The position numbers and the translations under genes are program-made. Positions 26,701 through 36,070 of a stretch of DNA of 64,000 nt are shown piece after piece (positions within the stretch are counted from its first letter, which is position 1; the number at the start of each line of letters is the position of its first letter). This stretch comes from Flavobacteriales bacterium (lineage in GTDB: Bacteria > Bacteroidota > Bacteroidia > Flavobacteriales_D > Crocinitomicaceae). The notes below the pieces were generated by a model, which made no database searches, was not told the DNA's origin, and was given only the letters and a program-made list of their open reading frames with translations. The stretch covers positions 124,001-188,000 of the forward strand of contig CANGJM010000001.1 in NCBI GenBank assembly GCA_947454525.1, read 5' to 3'.

Positions 26701-28051
26701 TTAATCCAATTTTTAGGTCGTAGGCTCGTAATTCACCCAAGAATTCTGTATTCAGCAATAATCCAGTAGAATCATACTTTTTAACAAATGCTTGACCATA
26801 GTTAATACCACTACCATAACCGGCATTTCCATAGATAATGTAACTGACTATGAAGTTGCCGTCTGCATCAATTAAATTATCTTGAAGCTTAAGCATTTTA
26901 TCATTACCCGAAGAATCTACAATTGGGTTTATATCGTTCTGAAGAGTATTTTGGTTAATCACAAATAAATGTCCGTTTCGACCATCTTCGAACGGTTGTG
27001 AATCACCAAAAACGTTATTGCAATTGACAATGCATCGTCCATTTTTACAATTCAAAAAATTAGTGCTATATCCTTTCAAGGAATCACTAATTAAGCGATA
27101 ATCTTGGGTTAGATCATTAATGAAACCATTACTCTGAATATTCATTAATAATGTTTGCTCCATACCTTGAAAAGGTGGCCGCAAGCTAGTTCTTATAAGT
27201 AATGTATAGCCACCAGTACTATCATTAATTTCAATGTCTTGACCATAACAATTACTATATCTAATGAAATCTACCTCTTGAAAAGGTGAAATATATGTTT
27301 TGGGACCATATAAATATGACCATTCTTCTTCGCCAAAAGCGTTAAATTTGATAACAATTGCATGACTAATATGATCAGTTAAGGTGTCGATACTAAAGTT
27401 TGTAGTGAAATTTTGAACTAATGGTGTTTGATTTGCATTTTGAGGATTATATAAAAATGGGATCGCTTGGTCGTTGTATAAAGCATGAGTTTCACCAATT
27501 ACAATAAATCCCCCATCAGGAGTTTGTTTGATTGCATTGAAAGCAGAACCATGTGCGATAGTTTTAGACCATTCCAAAAGTCCACTTGGGTTGTATTTGC
27601 CAATGGCGCCAATATATTCTGAATTCCATTGGTTTGGGAGTAAGCCGTGGTCACAATCCGCTACACTTTCATAAAGCTCATTAATTGAGGAAGTAGTTGA
27701 ATCATCAGTGGGATACGGCATGTATAGACCATTAAGCGGATCGATTCCTTCAGTGTAATCTATGTTTTTAAATGTTGTATAACCACACAGGATATAACCG
27801 TCATGCACGCCATTGTTATAATAAGATTCTGAGTCGTACCACCAATCTTCACCAGACTGTTCTTGCGATTGAGGTGCACCAAGAGGAAGTGCATTCGGAT
27901 ATTCATAGATTAATTGATTGGTAGGCGGGTTGACTGGCATATTTTGCGGCCAATGAACGATTCTGTTTTGAATGTTTGGCGCATTTTGCGCTAGAGATTC
28001 ATTAGCAATTAGAATGCAAACTAGTAAGAATAAGCGTAAAAGTGATTTCAT
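23780..28051 (-). CDS. giant T9SS-exported right-handed beta-helix protein
   Basis: 1423 aa with a signal peptide (LFLLVCILIANESLAQ). Residues 30-580 carry outcome-type repeats with phrases such as GLLEWSKTI and SIAWQKTF. Residues 610-1080 form a parallel beta-helix-like region with many short N/I-rich turns (TNTIVEFADSKIVG, IINNARTAIS, IRNTSFNNNLYGIRLEG). A helical region (1100-1330) follows, and a type A sorting domain ends the protein (FGVSPNPATNRVTLSF ... LASGHYLIRV). It is paralogous to the 1238-aa protein at 30114: both contain the TTW ... GT(V/L)EI ... WDGIE/WRGIE blocks. Two palindromes of the ACCTT type lie 60-90 bp upstream. Confidence 0.8.
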   Translation of the reverse strand: MKSLLRLFLLVCILIANESLAQNAPNIQNRIVHWPQNMPVNPPTNQLIYEYPNALPLGAPQSQEQSGEDWWYDSESYYNNGVHDGYILCGYTTFKNIDYTEGIDPLNGLYMPYPTDDSTTSSINELYESVADCDHGLLPNQWNSEYIGAIGKYNPSGLLEWSKTIAHGSAFNAIKQTPDGGFIVIGETHALYNDQAIPFLYNPQNANQTPLVQNFTTNFSIDTLTDHISHAIVIKFNAFGEEEWSYLYGPKTYISPFQEVDFIRYSNCYGQDIEINDSTGGYTLLIRTSLRPPFQGMEQTLLMNIQSNGFINDLTQDYRLISDSLKGYSTNFLNCKNGRCIVNCNNVFGDSQPFEDGRNGHLFVINQNTLQNDINPIVDSSGNDKMLKLQDNLIDADGNFIVSYIIYGNAGYGSGINYGQAFVKKYDSTGLLLNTEFLGELRAYDLKIGLTQKNNGKYALVSTKIAPDLNGNADSVYVSHPVFGPIISSYIASTESSFGSCEADDLVLEVWNTDTYIAELNSDLSIAWQKTFDVDDLPPQNAPGNRKKAECMYSIESDQFGGLFVCGNSSHNMDDYYTAKLYSDCQNNFSYSILDQIDNEILISTNTTWNSPQTVIGTVKIPSGKTLTITNTIVEFADSKIVGIPTKIVIEPGGKLEIINATLQSLSECELALWDGIEVQGSPNQPQLAVFQGKVIVSNSIINNARTAISTKATLGQLTDWAHTGGGILQINESDFINNQRSIEMMRYNAYNSNGSPITESSFAYRSEFKTLNNIKEYGIVPTTHISMWDINGMKILGNKFISLLNSTNPNENGIGVYAVNSKFAVNEFCTSIQTQDIPCPAANTTASIFEGLFCGVYVNNTFDLSSAQIRNTSFNNNLYGIRLEGAHNNYITKCDFNIPLAYIPEKTKYAFGIYSKLSSFKANTDNVFQNTGISLNGSVSSGKNMGVFIQDSELSSGIAQITGNTFNNLDVSIQLGGKNIALIDCNSFEHAVNGVDIHAANGTLNDQIFIDSNDNSPTGIYPMTNQFISNCNDPKVISNTSNLWFYLQKLNYPLELTSSCTTGNMIIFYNTNYPACSFYSDTHYQADLVQKTNSLISNIYDLKQIMQLGNRQELIELINNSCSGITSIKDTLLVHSPFLSDTIQKELLQSCYSFLDKKEILQSNMPLSDDVRLAVMNSTLPYWIKLILVSDDGRTPLEELKQEIEGKQRTLFMLESELINKYIDSAQYQISSWANSSPFLDSKMNQYLFSGVLAENNLLNALDTNILTPILADNLLFIQALENVKENNNLTFELIENNMSFISRKNRASKPILDFVDGYEINTNRNISTATPLLNTITRELASFGVSPNPATNRVTLSFNYKGLGKDMDVIDLNGTIVKSASTNEDVFNIDLNGLASGHYLIRVYYSDFSMPTEFEKLIILE

Positions 28052-28110
28052 AGTTTAGATTTTGCGCTAAACTATCATTGCTTTTTGATTTACAAAATAA
28101 TATAATACCC

Positions 28111-28141
28111 TACCTTGAAGGTAATTGTACCTTTAAAGGTA
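28111..28141. promoter_or_regulatory. double palindrome TACCTTGAAGGTA / TACCTTTAAAGGTA
   Basis: Two palindromes with centres 17-18 bp apart (28111-28123 and 28128-28141), the second perfect over 14 bp. They are upstream of the 1423-aa T9SS gene. The half-site TACCTTT resembles the heptamers bound by NarL-type regulators, and such a regulator is encoded at 33944. Confidence 0.55.
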
Positions 28142-28158
28142 ATATTCTGATTTTTGAC

Positions 28159-28467
28159 TTAAATCTTTCGTTTACAACTCCAATTTAGAGAATCACCTTT
28201 CTCAGCATTATTGGACCAATTAAGTGGCTGTAAATTATCCAAATGATCAGTCCCGCCGTTAGCTAAGGGATTTATGTGATCGATTTCCCATCCATGTTCA
28301 GAATTCCTATTGCCATGCTCTGAATATTTCATCACCTTCCCACATTTATCCCATCTCCATTGTTCCGAAGAGAAGTTAGGGATAATTCTTCCCTTACTCC
28401 AAACTAACCTTTTGGTTGTCTCTTGCCAACTACCTCCATTTTTATCTTTATTATATTGTAACGACAT
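28159..28467 (-). CDS. small HNH endonuclease-like protein
   Basis: 102 aa. The C-terminal half has the HNH core GWEIDHINPLANGG with the second part DNLQPLNWSNNAEK, which supplies the His and Asn ligands of a beta-beta-alpha-metal site. The N-terminal half (WSKGRIIPNFSSEQWRWDKC) is a small domain often preceding HNH in this family. It is embedded between two T9SS genes and shares no obvious function with them, so it may be an insertion or a self-mobile remnant. Cytoplasmic, likely a DNA nuclease. Confidence 0.75.
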   Translation of the reverse strand: MSLQYNKDKNGGSWQETTKRLVWSKGRIIPNFSSEQWRWDKCGKVMKYSEHGNRNSEHGWEIDHINPLANGGTDHLDNLQPLNWSNNAEKGDSLNWSCKRKI

Positions 28468-28497
28468 AGTGTTATTATTTTTGATTAATAAAAAACC

Positions 28498-30015
28498 CTA
28501 CCTCACCACCAACTTCTTCACCCATTGTTGCGCACCTTGTGAAATATGCGCAAAATAAACTCCCGGCGCTTGATCACTTAGGTCAAAAGAGTTATCAGAA
28601 GAAAGTTCATTGAGCTCAAATACGGCCACTTGTTTTCCTTGCTGGTCTAGCATGGTAATAAGCATAGGTTCTTCACTTAAGCTTGAAACTTGAAAAATTC
28701 CGTCTGAAGGATTGGGGAAAATGCCGATTTCAGTTGGTGTGGCTGTGACCACCTCCAAACCTAGGTATTGTCCAGCTGGGTCGTATCCGTCTGGACCAGT
28801 GCGGTAAGTGAAGAAGCTTGTAATGCCGTCATTGGAGCCTCGTCCAGCAAAGAGTAGGTCTCCATCTTCGAGAATGCTCATCGCAAAAATTGTATTAGCA
28901 CTAGACTCATCGATAATGAAATGTTTTATATACTCAAGCGTACCATTTTTGCGGTATTTGGAAAGGAATAATAAATCATCATGAATATTATAACCAAGAA
29001 CTTGTCCGACTAAATACACACTTTCATCGATGGAGTTAATTTTAACGTCATTTGGGACATAACCATATGTTGAAGGTAAATTCCCAACTTTTTTATCCCA
29101 TGAAATAGTTAGGTTGGAATCTAAATGAGTTAAATAGACAGGCATGGGAAAACTACCATTACTTCTTGTAGTAGGAAATGCAAATTCCTTATTTGCAAAA
29201 TCGATAACCGTAAGTTCACCAAACTTCATACCTGTATCATGACCAGGATAATCTAAAAAAACCTCATTACTTTCTAAACATCCATCTCCATTCCAAAGCC
29301 AATAAGTTGGACAGAATTCGTAAGAAGAAATGTATTTTCTGTTTATGTTGCCAAAAGTGATGTATTTATCGTCTAACTTAAATGTTTTTACACCCCAACC
29401 TCTTTCCACCGGTAAGTTTTGGAATGTGTTGGTAATAGGCAGAATTATAGAATCTGTTAGATCTCCGCTATTATTGAACCTAAAAACGGACGGGTATGCA
29501 TAGGGAAACGCCTCTTCGCTAGTACCTTTGTAAATAGATGAGTCTTTGTGCCCAGTTGCTAAATTATCATTTATATTGGTTTTATTAAAAGATCGTACTC
29601 TTACTAAATCAGTTGCATGTTTCTTATAAATAGTTTGACCAATTGGATTAATTTGAACCGTTCTTAGTGAATCAGGATAACAAGGAGCTCCACAATTAAT
29701 ATGATAGGCCATCATAACATTGTCATTTTCATCTATAGTGAATCCAACAGATTCAGAATCATTTGTTTCACAGTAACCCCATAATGGGGTATTGGTATAT
29801 TTATCAATTTTCACGATTGTTGCGGCCATACATCCTGCAAATCCTGATAAATAATAAAAGTCATTTTTTTCTTCTATATAAAGTGGTTTAAAGCCAACGA
29901 AACTTAATGTAGGCGATGAAAAGTAATGCCTTACTCCTCTTAGATTATTATTTTGTTGAGAATAAGCAGCATTTGAGACAATCCAAATTAATATGAAAAG
30001 CAGCTTGAATTTCAT
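28498..30015 (-). CDS. T9SS-exported protein, propeller-like
   Basis: 505 aa with a signal peptide (LLFILIWIVSNAAYSQ). The body (25-420) has repeated units with phrases like ITISWDKKVGNL, LLFLSKYRKNGTLEYIK and NTIFAMSILEDGDLLFAG, as in beta-propeller-like secreted proteins of this genome. A type A sorting domain ends it (IGIFPNPSDGIFQVSS ... APGVYFAHISQ). A terminator-like hairpin separates it from the upstream gene, so it may have its own promoter. Function unknown; cell surface or secreted. Confidence 0.8.
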   Translation of the reverse strand: MKFKLLFILIWIVSNAAYSQQNNNLRGVRHYFSSPTLSFVGFKPLYIEEKNDFYYLSGFAGCMAATIVKIDKYTNTPLWGYCETNDSESVGFTIDENDNVMMAYHINCGAPCYPDSLRTVQINPIGQTIYKKHATDLVRVRSFNKTNINDNLATGHKDSSIYKGTSEEAFPYAYPSVFRFNNSGDLTDSIILPITNTFQNLPVERGWGVKTFKLDDKYITFGNINRKYISSYEFCPTYWLWNGDGCLESNEVFLDYPGHDTGMKFGELTVIDFANKEFAFPTTRSNGSFPMPVYLTHLDSNLTISWDKKVGNLPSTYGYVPNDVKINSIDESVYLVGQVLGYNIHDDLLFLSKYRKNGTLEYIKHFIIDESSANTIFAMSILEDGDLLFAGRGSNDGITSFFTYRTGPDGYDPAGQYLGLEVVTATPTEIGIFPNPSDGIFQVSSLSEEPMLITMLDQQGKQVAVFELNELSSDNSFDLSDQAPGVYFAHISQGAQQWVKKLVVR

Positions 30016-30068
30016 GATACAGATTTTTTAATGAGACTTTAAATTGATTAAATAGGGTTATAAAATAA

Positions 30069-30096
30069 TTCAAGGACGGAATTATCCGCCCTTGAA
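30069..30096 (-). terminator. rho-independent terminator after the 1238-aa T9SS gene
   Basis: TTCAAGGRCGG and CCGYCCTTGAA arms of 11 bp (one mismatch) around a 6-nt loop; on the minus strand it is followed by TTATTTTATAA. Confidence 0.65.
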
Positions 30097-30113
30097 TTAT
30101 CAATTTACTTTAA

Positions 30114-33100
30114 TTAAATCTTCGTAATTTGAGTTTGAGCAGTAACACCGTTTGAATAGGTTACTTTTAAAATATACACACCATTTTTAAATTCTTCAAT
30201 ATTCAAAAATGAGTTGTTTGCTTTAAATATCCCATTGTAAACTTGCGTACCATTTAAATTGTAAATTTCCACTGTAGCTTGATCATCATCGATTAATCCC
30301 AAGTCAAAACTGATAAAGTCGGTTGTTGGATTGGGAAATACAGTAAAGGGAATTTCAACAATGCGATTTATCTCTTCTGTAAGAGCATTCATACTCTTGA
30401 CATAGTTGATTTCATCTATTTCTGAATACAAGTCTTGGTTTAATATGAATTCAAAAAGTTTTGATGCAGTTTGAGCTTCACGAGATTCTGGCGCTGAATT
30501 AATCAAATTAACCAAACTGTTGTATACAGTGCTGTCAGAAATTGCCCCAAGTATTTTCCCCGGCTGATTTAGTTTTTCAATTAATAGTGCTTGAAATGTA
30601 GCATAAAGTTGATTGTTATAATTTGAATTATATTCTTGAAGTAAGCTATCCGATGATAGTTGACTATTTAATGAAATCAAGAATTCAAGTTTAAAACGAA
30701 GGAGTTCTTCTGGATTCAGCTTGTTTGAAAACAAGGAAACAAGAGTATCCATTTTATTCAAAATACTACTATCTGCCATGATTTTTCTATAAAGTTCATT
30801 CCCGACAAGATCAATTTCTTTTTTGTTGTATGTAAGATCTTGAAGCAATAAATCAAACGCACTTACACCTGAAACCGACATTAGTTGTACCTTATAATAT
30901 GCAGGGAAATTAGAAGCACCGAGCACTAATTTAACCGATTGTGTCAAAGGTGCATTCATTACTAGAAGGTCGTTTGCTATTCCAAGTGGAATTCTCGGCA
31001 CCTCATTAATTAAAGTGATTAGTACTTCGTCACTTAAGCGACCAGAAAGTTGGCTTAAGGAATTAAATATAACTACTGGATCATCATTGTTAATTGATTG
31101 GATTAACAAAGTACTATTACCACCATCAATACTATCCTGAAAATGACTGATATTATCTGCAAGATTATCTTTTAATGAGATTAGATAAGTTGAACCAAAT
31201 GGGTATTTTTTTGATGGACATGAATTTTCAAAATTAAACGTAGTATTACTCGGTTGTAGTGATGTATTTGCATTATTGTATAAAGTAAAAAAAGGTTCAG
31301 TTCTCATTGATGGGATTGAACTAGGATCATAATAATAACGAATATTATACTGTAAAGGGGAGTACCACCAATCGGCTTGTTGACTAGGAATTTGTGAGAA
31401 CATGTTATTGGCTGGGTCAATAGAATTCTGAGTTATTGTTCCTTGTTTACGAGCCACAGGTCCCGTCGCAGTTATGTCTGAAATTTGGCTGTTATAAAAT
31501 TGATTACACTTGAAAACTAAACCTGTATTACCTTTTACCCCACCATAATTGAAATCGTTTTCATAATCAATTTGTGCGTTGAATTTGTTTGCAGTAATTC
31601 CATATGAAAAATCATAAAGTGCGTTTCTGTATATTTCATTACATGCATCAACAGTCCCTCCTAGGTTACTATTATCCACAATAATTCCATGTGAGGTAGC
31701 ATTTGAATTTTGAGCATATAACTGATTGTTTTCAATGGAATGGGATTCACAAGAGATCAAATGTATTCCAACCAAGTAAAATGGAGAATTTAATGTGCTA
31801 TTCATATGAAAAGTATTTTCATAAATAGATGAATTAGCTATACCTGTAAACACAATTCCACGTATAATTTCATTGAAATCTGTATAAGAAATATTGACTG
31901 TTTGATTTTGATTTGTTCCTGTAGCATCAATACCAAAATCCAAATTATTGAAGCTTGAACGTGTTAAATTTAAACATTGGCCACTAGGATCAAGTGGTCC
32001 TGTGCATAATCCCGTCACAATGTATTTTGCGTCAACGCTTTTAATACCCGATCCTCTATTAAAGTTTACAAGATTAGGATTACTATTGGAAAATTGACAA
32101 CCTTTAAATGTTACACCGCTTACATCATACATCGAAACATGCCATTTTGGATGAACATTTGAGAATAGGTCTATGGATGTCGTGAAATTTGTTTTTACAA
32201 ATTCACTTTTATTTGCAAAAGGATAAGATAAAAAGGCAACATCTTTCCAGTTATTTAAAAAAGTTGAATTGTATGATTTGATAATACCACCTGTTTTAGA
32301 CCAATCAGTTTGAGTACCAATTAATCCATAAACACTCACACCTTGTTGTGCATTTGATATGGTACTGTTGGTTAGATTCAGCTCGCCTTGTTCGTTATAA
32401 TCTTGATAATCAGTAACATCGCCCTGTAGTTCGATGCCCCTCCATAGCTCCCCACAGTTAGTGGAAGTAAGTGTTGAATGATCAACTATCAATTTAGCTC
32501 CAGGTCTAATAATAATTTTACTGCTTGAACCAAAATGAATTTCAGAATCATTAATTTCAAGCGTTCCACTTGTGATATCCACGACTCCTGATATGACGTA
32601 ATTATTAAATTGGGACCAAGTCGTATTGTTAGAAATGACAATATCTGTTAAATTAATACCTTCATCAAACGTACAGCAACCTGCCGAACTCCCATTGGCA
32701 TATTTCGCGATGTAGTCTTCACCATCTATTTGTTTTGGGATATGGACTAACCCAGATTGAGTGTCTATACTAACATTGATAATGGGAATTAATTTGTTTT
32801 GAAAAATATTTATTGAAATAGTTGGAGAATTGTCTATGTCCTTAATTCTATGACAAATCCCTTGATTGTTTATAGCGAATATATAATTATTATAAACCAA
32901 TTCCAATTTGCAGTTTTCTGTACCATTATTTTCAATAAAATTTGATGGAAGACCGATCAAATTTGTATATTTAATTCCATCATTGAAAGAAAAAAACACC
33001 CTTCCAGTCGGAGTCCTCTCTATGCTTTTAACACTTAATAAATAAGTATTATAAATTGATGAATTAGTAACTATTCCTATATTTGGATCAATAAAAACTC

Positions 33101-33830
33101 TGTATATGTTGTTTCCACCATCCACAATATTAATTTCATCACCATTTATACTCAGTTCTGCATCCGTTATGGTTTCATTTACTATATGCAAAGCCGGTAC
33201 CATCCCTGAACTTAAATTGATGATATTGCCAGAAGCTGTAATCTTGAAACTTTGAATAAATAGGTTTGGATCATCGTGAATACTTTGCTTAATATCTAAA
33301 ATATAAAAAATACGTTCATTATTGGAGTTGATTTTTCCAACAACCATGTCTCTATACATTCCAGAATTAACCCCGAATACTGTTGATAAGGTTGCCTCTC
33401 CATGATTGTTATCAGCGGTTAAGTCAACTATCGTTGCTGTTGTATAATTATCTTGCAGCATAGAGTTGTACGTACTTAAGACAATATATTTACAGGTTGA
33501 AAGTGGGAACGGAATAATGACATTTTCTGGAGAACTATAGTCGCTTACGTCTAAATCAAAAATATTCTCCCCAAATTTATTATAGATTTTATCATCGGTT
33601 ATATTCATAACCATCCGACCTTGTTGGTCATGAACACCATCATTGGCAAATTGAGGTGTGATGTTACTCATTTCGGGAATCAATTCAGGTTCAATGTCCT
33701 GTAAAGGTTTAGTGAAATCAATTTTCTGATTCCCAAAATACCAAACATGTTGTTGGCTTTGGCTCCAGGTTTGTTGCAACACGGCAGAAAGCACGAGTGT
33801 CGCGAAATAAATCGCATACTTTTTTTTCAT
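30114..33830 (-). CDS. giant T9SS-exported beta-helix protein (paralogue of 23780-28051)
   Basis: 1238 aa with a signal peptide (FATLVLSAVLQQTWSQ). The N-terminal 370 residues look like a propeller-type sensor domain starting with QQHVWYFGNQKIDF, a motif common in Bacteroidota gliding and T9SS surface proteins. A beta-helix follows (about 400-800: STISNAQQGVSVYGL, FNEIIRGIVFTG, SIENNQLYAQN), then helical repeats (880-1130) and a type A sorting domain (FTVFPNPTTDFISFDL ... FKNGVYILKV). The order of domains is the same as in the 1423-aa protein, indicating gene duplication. It follows the response regulator gene on the same strand, with an ACCTTTT half-site between. Confidence 0.8.
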   Translation of the reverse strand: MKKKYAIYFATLVLSAVLQQTWSQSQQHVWYFGNQKIDFTKPLQDIEPELIPEMSNITPQFANDGVHDQQGRMVMNITDDKIYNKFGENIFDLDVSDYSSPENVIIPFPLSTCKYIVLSTYNSMLQDNYTTATIVDLTADNNHGEATLSTVFGVNSGMYRDMVVGKINSNNERIFYILDIKQSIHDDPNLFIQSFKITASGNIINLSSGMVPALHIVNETITDAELSINGDEINIVDGGNNIYRVFIDPNIGIVTNSSIYNTYLLSVKSIERTPTGRVFFSFNDGIKYTNLIGLPSNFIENNGTENCKLELVYNNYIFAINNQGICHRIKDIDNSPTISINIFQNKLIPIINVSIDTQSGLVHIPKQIDGEDYIAKYANGSSAGCCTFDEGINLTDIVISNNTTWSQFNNYVISGVVDITSGTLEINDSEIHFGSSSKIIIRPGAKLIVDHSTLTSTNCGELWRGIELQGDVTDYQDYNEQGELNLTNSTISNAQQGVSVYGLIGTQTDWSKTGGIIKSYNSTFLNNWKDVAFLSYPFANKSEFVKTNFTTSIDLFSNVHPKWHVSMYDVSGVTFKGCQFSNSNPNLVNFNRGSGIKSVDAKYIVTGLCTGPLDPSGQCLNLTRSSFNNLDFGIDATGTNQNQTVNISYTDFNEIIRGIVFTGIANSSIYENTFHMNSTLNSPFYLVGIHLISCESHSIENNQLYAQNSNATSHGIIVDNSNLGGTVDACNEIYRNALYDFSYGITANKFNAQIDYENDFNYGGVKGNTGLVFKCNQFYNSQISDITATGPVARKQGTITQNSIDPANNMFSQIPSQQADWWYSPLQYNIRYYYDPSSIPSMRTEPFFTLYNNANTSLQPSNTTFNFENSCPSKKYPFGSTYLISLKDNLADNISHFQDSIDGGNSTLLIQSINNDDPVVIFNSLSQLSGRLSDEVLITLINEVPRIPLGIANDLLVMNAPLTQSVKLVLGASNFPAYYKVQLMSVSGVSAFDLLLQDLTYNKKEIDLVGNELYRKIMADSSILNKMDTLVSLFSNKLNPEELLRFKLEFLISLNSQLSSDSLLQEYNSNYNNQLYATFQALLIEKLNQPGKILGAISDSTVYNSLVNLINSAPESREAQTASKLFEFILNQDLYSEIDEINYVKSMNALTEEINRIVEIPFTVFPNPTTDFISFDLGLIDDDQATVEIYNLNGTQVYNGIFKANNSFLNIEEFKNGVYILKVTYSNGVTAQTQITKI

Positions 33831-33910
33831 ATAAATAGATTTAATTAATAATCAACCAAATCTATGCGTGTTCTACATAAATGAAAAATATGTGATACCT
33901 AGATGGCCAG

Positions 33911-33930
33911 GGAAATCCACCTTTTTTGCG
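33911..33930. promoter_or_regulatory. candidate regulator half-site (CCACCTTTTTT)
   Basis: Lies about 90 bp upstream of the 1238-aa T9SS gene. Its reverse complement AAAAAAGGTGGA is identical to part of the inverted repeat at 36493-36512 before the sensor operon. Confidence 0.35.
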
Positions 33931-33943
33931 TTTACTAATTCGG

Positions 33944-34669
33944 TTATTTATACCTTGAAATCCGGCGTAGTAAGACAGCTTCGTCTTGTTGTTTCAATTC
34001 GTCCAAAATTTCTTGATTGGTTCTAGGCTGGTAAATACCATCTAAAATGCTCAAACGAATGAGCTCATTGGATGAATTTACATTGTATACCTTTAAAATA
34101 TTCAGACGTGCATTTTCAATGGTTTTTCTTGCAAGGCTTAAGCGGTCTCCTATTTCTTTACTGGTAAATCCATCACAAATGTATTTAATGATGAGTATTT
34201 CTCGATCCGTAAAACCGTGTGGATTTGCATTTTGCTCATCTTTGACGGGATGATGGAGTTGATTGAAAATCACCTGTTCTGCGAATCCTGAAATGTATCG
34301 CCCTTTCTCCATTACTTGATTTATGGCTAGCGTAATTTCTTGTATGGTACTTGATTTTAGTAAATAGGCAGATACGCCTTCTTTAATTAACTCCATGGCG
34401 ACATCGTTATCATTGTGCATGGTCAACATGATACTTTTAATCTCTGGATGGTTTTCCTTTAAGAGGCGAAAAGTTTGAATCCCATCCATAATCGGCATTT
34501 CAAGGTCTAAAAAGACAAGGTCAATAGAGTGTTGAACAAGTTTATTGAAAAAGTCTTGACCGTTTTCAGCGCTGAAGACAAATTCAACTTTAGGGATTTT
34601 ACTTATTATACTCACAAGTCCTTCTCGAACGATGTGATGATCTTCCACCAATGCCACTTTGATTTTCAT
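33944..34669 (-). CDS. NarL/FixJ-family response regulator
   Basis: 241 aa. The receiver domain (1-120) has the acidic pair ED at residues 9-10, the phospho-acceptor Asp55 in LVFLDLEMPIMDG and Lys near 104. The C-terminal LuxR-type HTH is about 150-210 (FTDREILIIKYICDG, SKEIGDRLSLARKTIENAR). It is the last gene of a four-gene operon, 4 bp after the kinase gene, and the T9SS genes follow downstream. It probably binds the ACCTTT-type inverted repeats at 28.1, 33.9 and 36.5 kb (inference). Confidence 0.93.
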   Translation of the reverse strand: MKIKVALVEDHHIVREGLVSIISKIPKVEFVFSAENGQDFFNKLVQHSIDLVFLDLEMPIMDGIQTFRLLKENHPEIKSIMLTMHNDNDVAMELIKEGVSAYLLKSSTIQEITLAINQVMEKGRYISGFAEQVIFNQLHHPVKDEQNANPHGFTDREILIIKYICDGFTSKEIGDRLSLARKTIENARLNILKVYNVNSSNELIRLSILDGIYQPRTNQEILDELKQQDEAVLLRRISRYK

Positions 34670-34673
34670 ATCC

Positions 34674-35483
34674 TTAATTATTTTTGAAAAGATTCGTGCT
34701 GAGATTGATAATTCCTTCCGATTTGATTCGTGTAAAGATTAATTCACCTTTAATGATATTCAGTCTATACTTAATGTTCATAATTCCTAGACTGTCTGAA
34801 TCCAATGCAAATTTTTCAAAGTCTTTTTGCTCAAGTGCGAGACCGTCATGAATAATTTCTAATTTCAGTATATTTTCTTCATTGCTTAAGCTCATTTTTA
34901 CATCTGAAGGTCTGCTATGTTTGAGTAAATTGGTGATGAGTTCATGCGCAATGTAGTAAAATTGAATCATGGTTTGTTCTTCAATGTGAATGTCAATTGC
35001 TAGTTGAGAGTTAAAAGTGTGCTTTGCGGTTAGTTGCTCCATCTTTTGATGAATGGTTTTTTCCAATGCTTTTGCCAATCCAAATTTAACCAAGTAGTGA
35101 GGTACAAGTCCTTTTGTTATGCTCCGCAATTGTTCTATGCTCACATCAAGCAACTTCGTTGATTTTTCCAATGATTGGATATCTACGTTTCCATTTTGCG
35201 CTTCTTGATGCACGATGGATAAATTTAACTGAACTAGCGATAAAAGGGCACTGACTTCGTCATGTAACTTCCTTGCGATTTCAGTTCTTTCTGATTCCTG
35301 AGTAGTTATGGCTATACCTACTTTTTCGAGTTCTTTTCGTTCAAGTTCTTCTTTGAGCAAATTTTTACTTAACAGTCTTATTCTTTTATTTTTTCTAGAT
35401 AATAGTATTATACTGATACCCAAAATCAGAGTAAATAGCATTATTTGAAAAATCAATAAACTTATTTCTGCTTCACTGTACAT
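34674..35483 (-). CDS. sensor histidine kinase (HisKA_3 type)
   Basis: 269 aa. It has one N-terminal TM helix (about 8-28) and no extracellular sensor domain, a coiled linker, the HisKA_3 dimerisation helix with the phospho-acceptor His74 in ARKLHDEVSALLSLV, and an ATPase domain with N-box HELITNLLKHSRP and G-box SLGIMNIKYRL. Because it lacks its own input domain, the multi-TM protein encoded just upstream (22-bp overlap) may supply the signal. It should phosphorylate the response regulator encoded 4 bp downstream. Confidence 0.9.
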   Translation of the reverse strand: MYSEAEISLLIFQIMLFTLILGISIILLSRKNKRIRLLSKNLLKEELERKELEKVGIAITTQESERTEIARKLHDEVSALLSLVQLNLSIVHQEAQNGNVDIQSLEKSTKLLDVSIEQLRSITKGLVPHYLVKFGLAKALEKTIHQKMEQLTAKHTFNSQLAIDIHIEEQTMIQFYYIAHELITNLLKHSRPSDVKMSLSNEENILKLEIIHDGLALEQKDFEKFALDSDSLGIMNIKYRLNIIKGELIFTRIKSEGIINLSTNLFKNN

Positions 35484-36070
35484 ACGTGATAAGTAAGAGA
35501 AATATTGAACAAAAGGGTAGCTAGTGCAAAAAAGTAAAAGGCGAAATCATATATTAAATCTGTGGTAAAATTAAATTTTTGAAAGAAGGTATACGTCAAT
35601 GCTATTATGTAGTACAAGAAAATGGAATTAACGAACAATTCCATTTGAGAAGAAATGGAGTTAGAAATGATCATTTTCCCGGTTATTCCAATGATTATAC
35701 AAAATGTAACGATTGTACTATATAAATTGTCTGAGAAAAGATCACGTGTCATTGATAAATCTGCAATGAATGATAATACACCTATAATTAAGCTGATTTT
35801 CTTGAATTTTACGGGTACAATACCATCAAGTATATTAACTAATATAATAAATTCAAAAAGAATTGAAAAGTAAAAAACTGGCATTGAATTACCATAAACT
35901 TTACCAAAAATAAAAACTAAAATGTCTGATATGAACCTTGATAACAGAAGTAAAACTAACAGTTTGTTTGAAGTATAAAATTCAAATATTTTTATTGGCT
36001 TCGTATAAAGAAAAATTAAGGGAAGACAACTTGAAAAAAGTACAAGAATAAAGATGATATAAAACAACAT
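35462..36070 (-). CDS. multi-spanning membrane protein, putative sensor partner
   Basis: 202 aa, almost entirely hydrophobic with about six predicted TM helices (e.g. YIIFILVLFSSCLPLIFLY, LLVLLLLSRFISDILVFIFG). I know no named family. The ATG at 36070 overlaps the stop of the upstream small gene (TGATG). Its 3-prime end overlaps the kinase gene by 22 bp, so the three proteins are made together. It resembles uncharacterised membrane proteins found before HisKA_3 kinases in Bacteroidota. A role in signal reception is inferred from position only. Confidence 0.65.
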   Translation of the reverse strand: MLFYIIFILVLFSSCLPLIFLYTKPIKIFEFYTSNKLLVLLLLSRFISDILVFIFGKVYGNSMPVFYFSILFEFIILVNILDGIVPVKFKKISLIIGVLSFIADLSMTRDLFSDNLYSTIVTFCIIIGITGKMIISNSISSQMELFVNSIFLYYIIALTYTFFQKFNFTTDLIYDFAFYFFALATLLFNISLTYHVCTVKQK

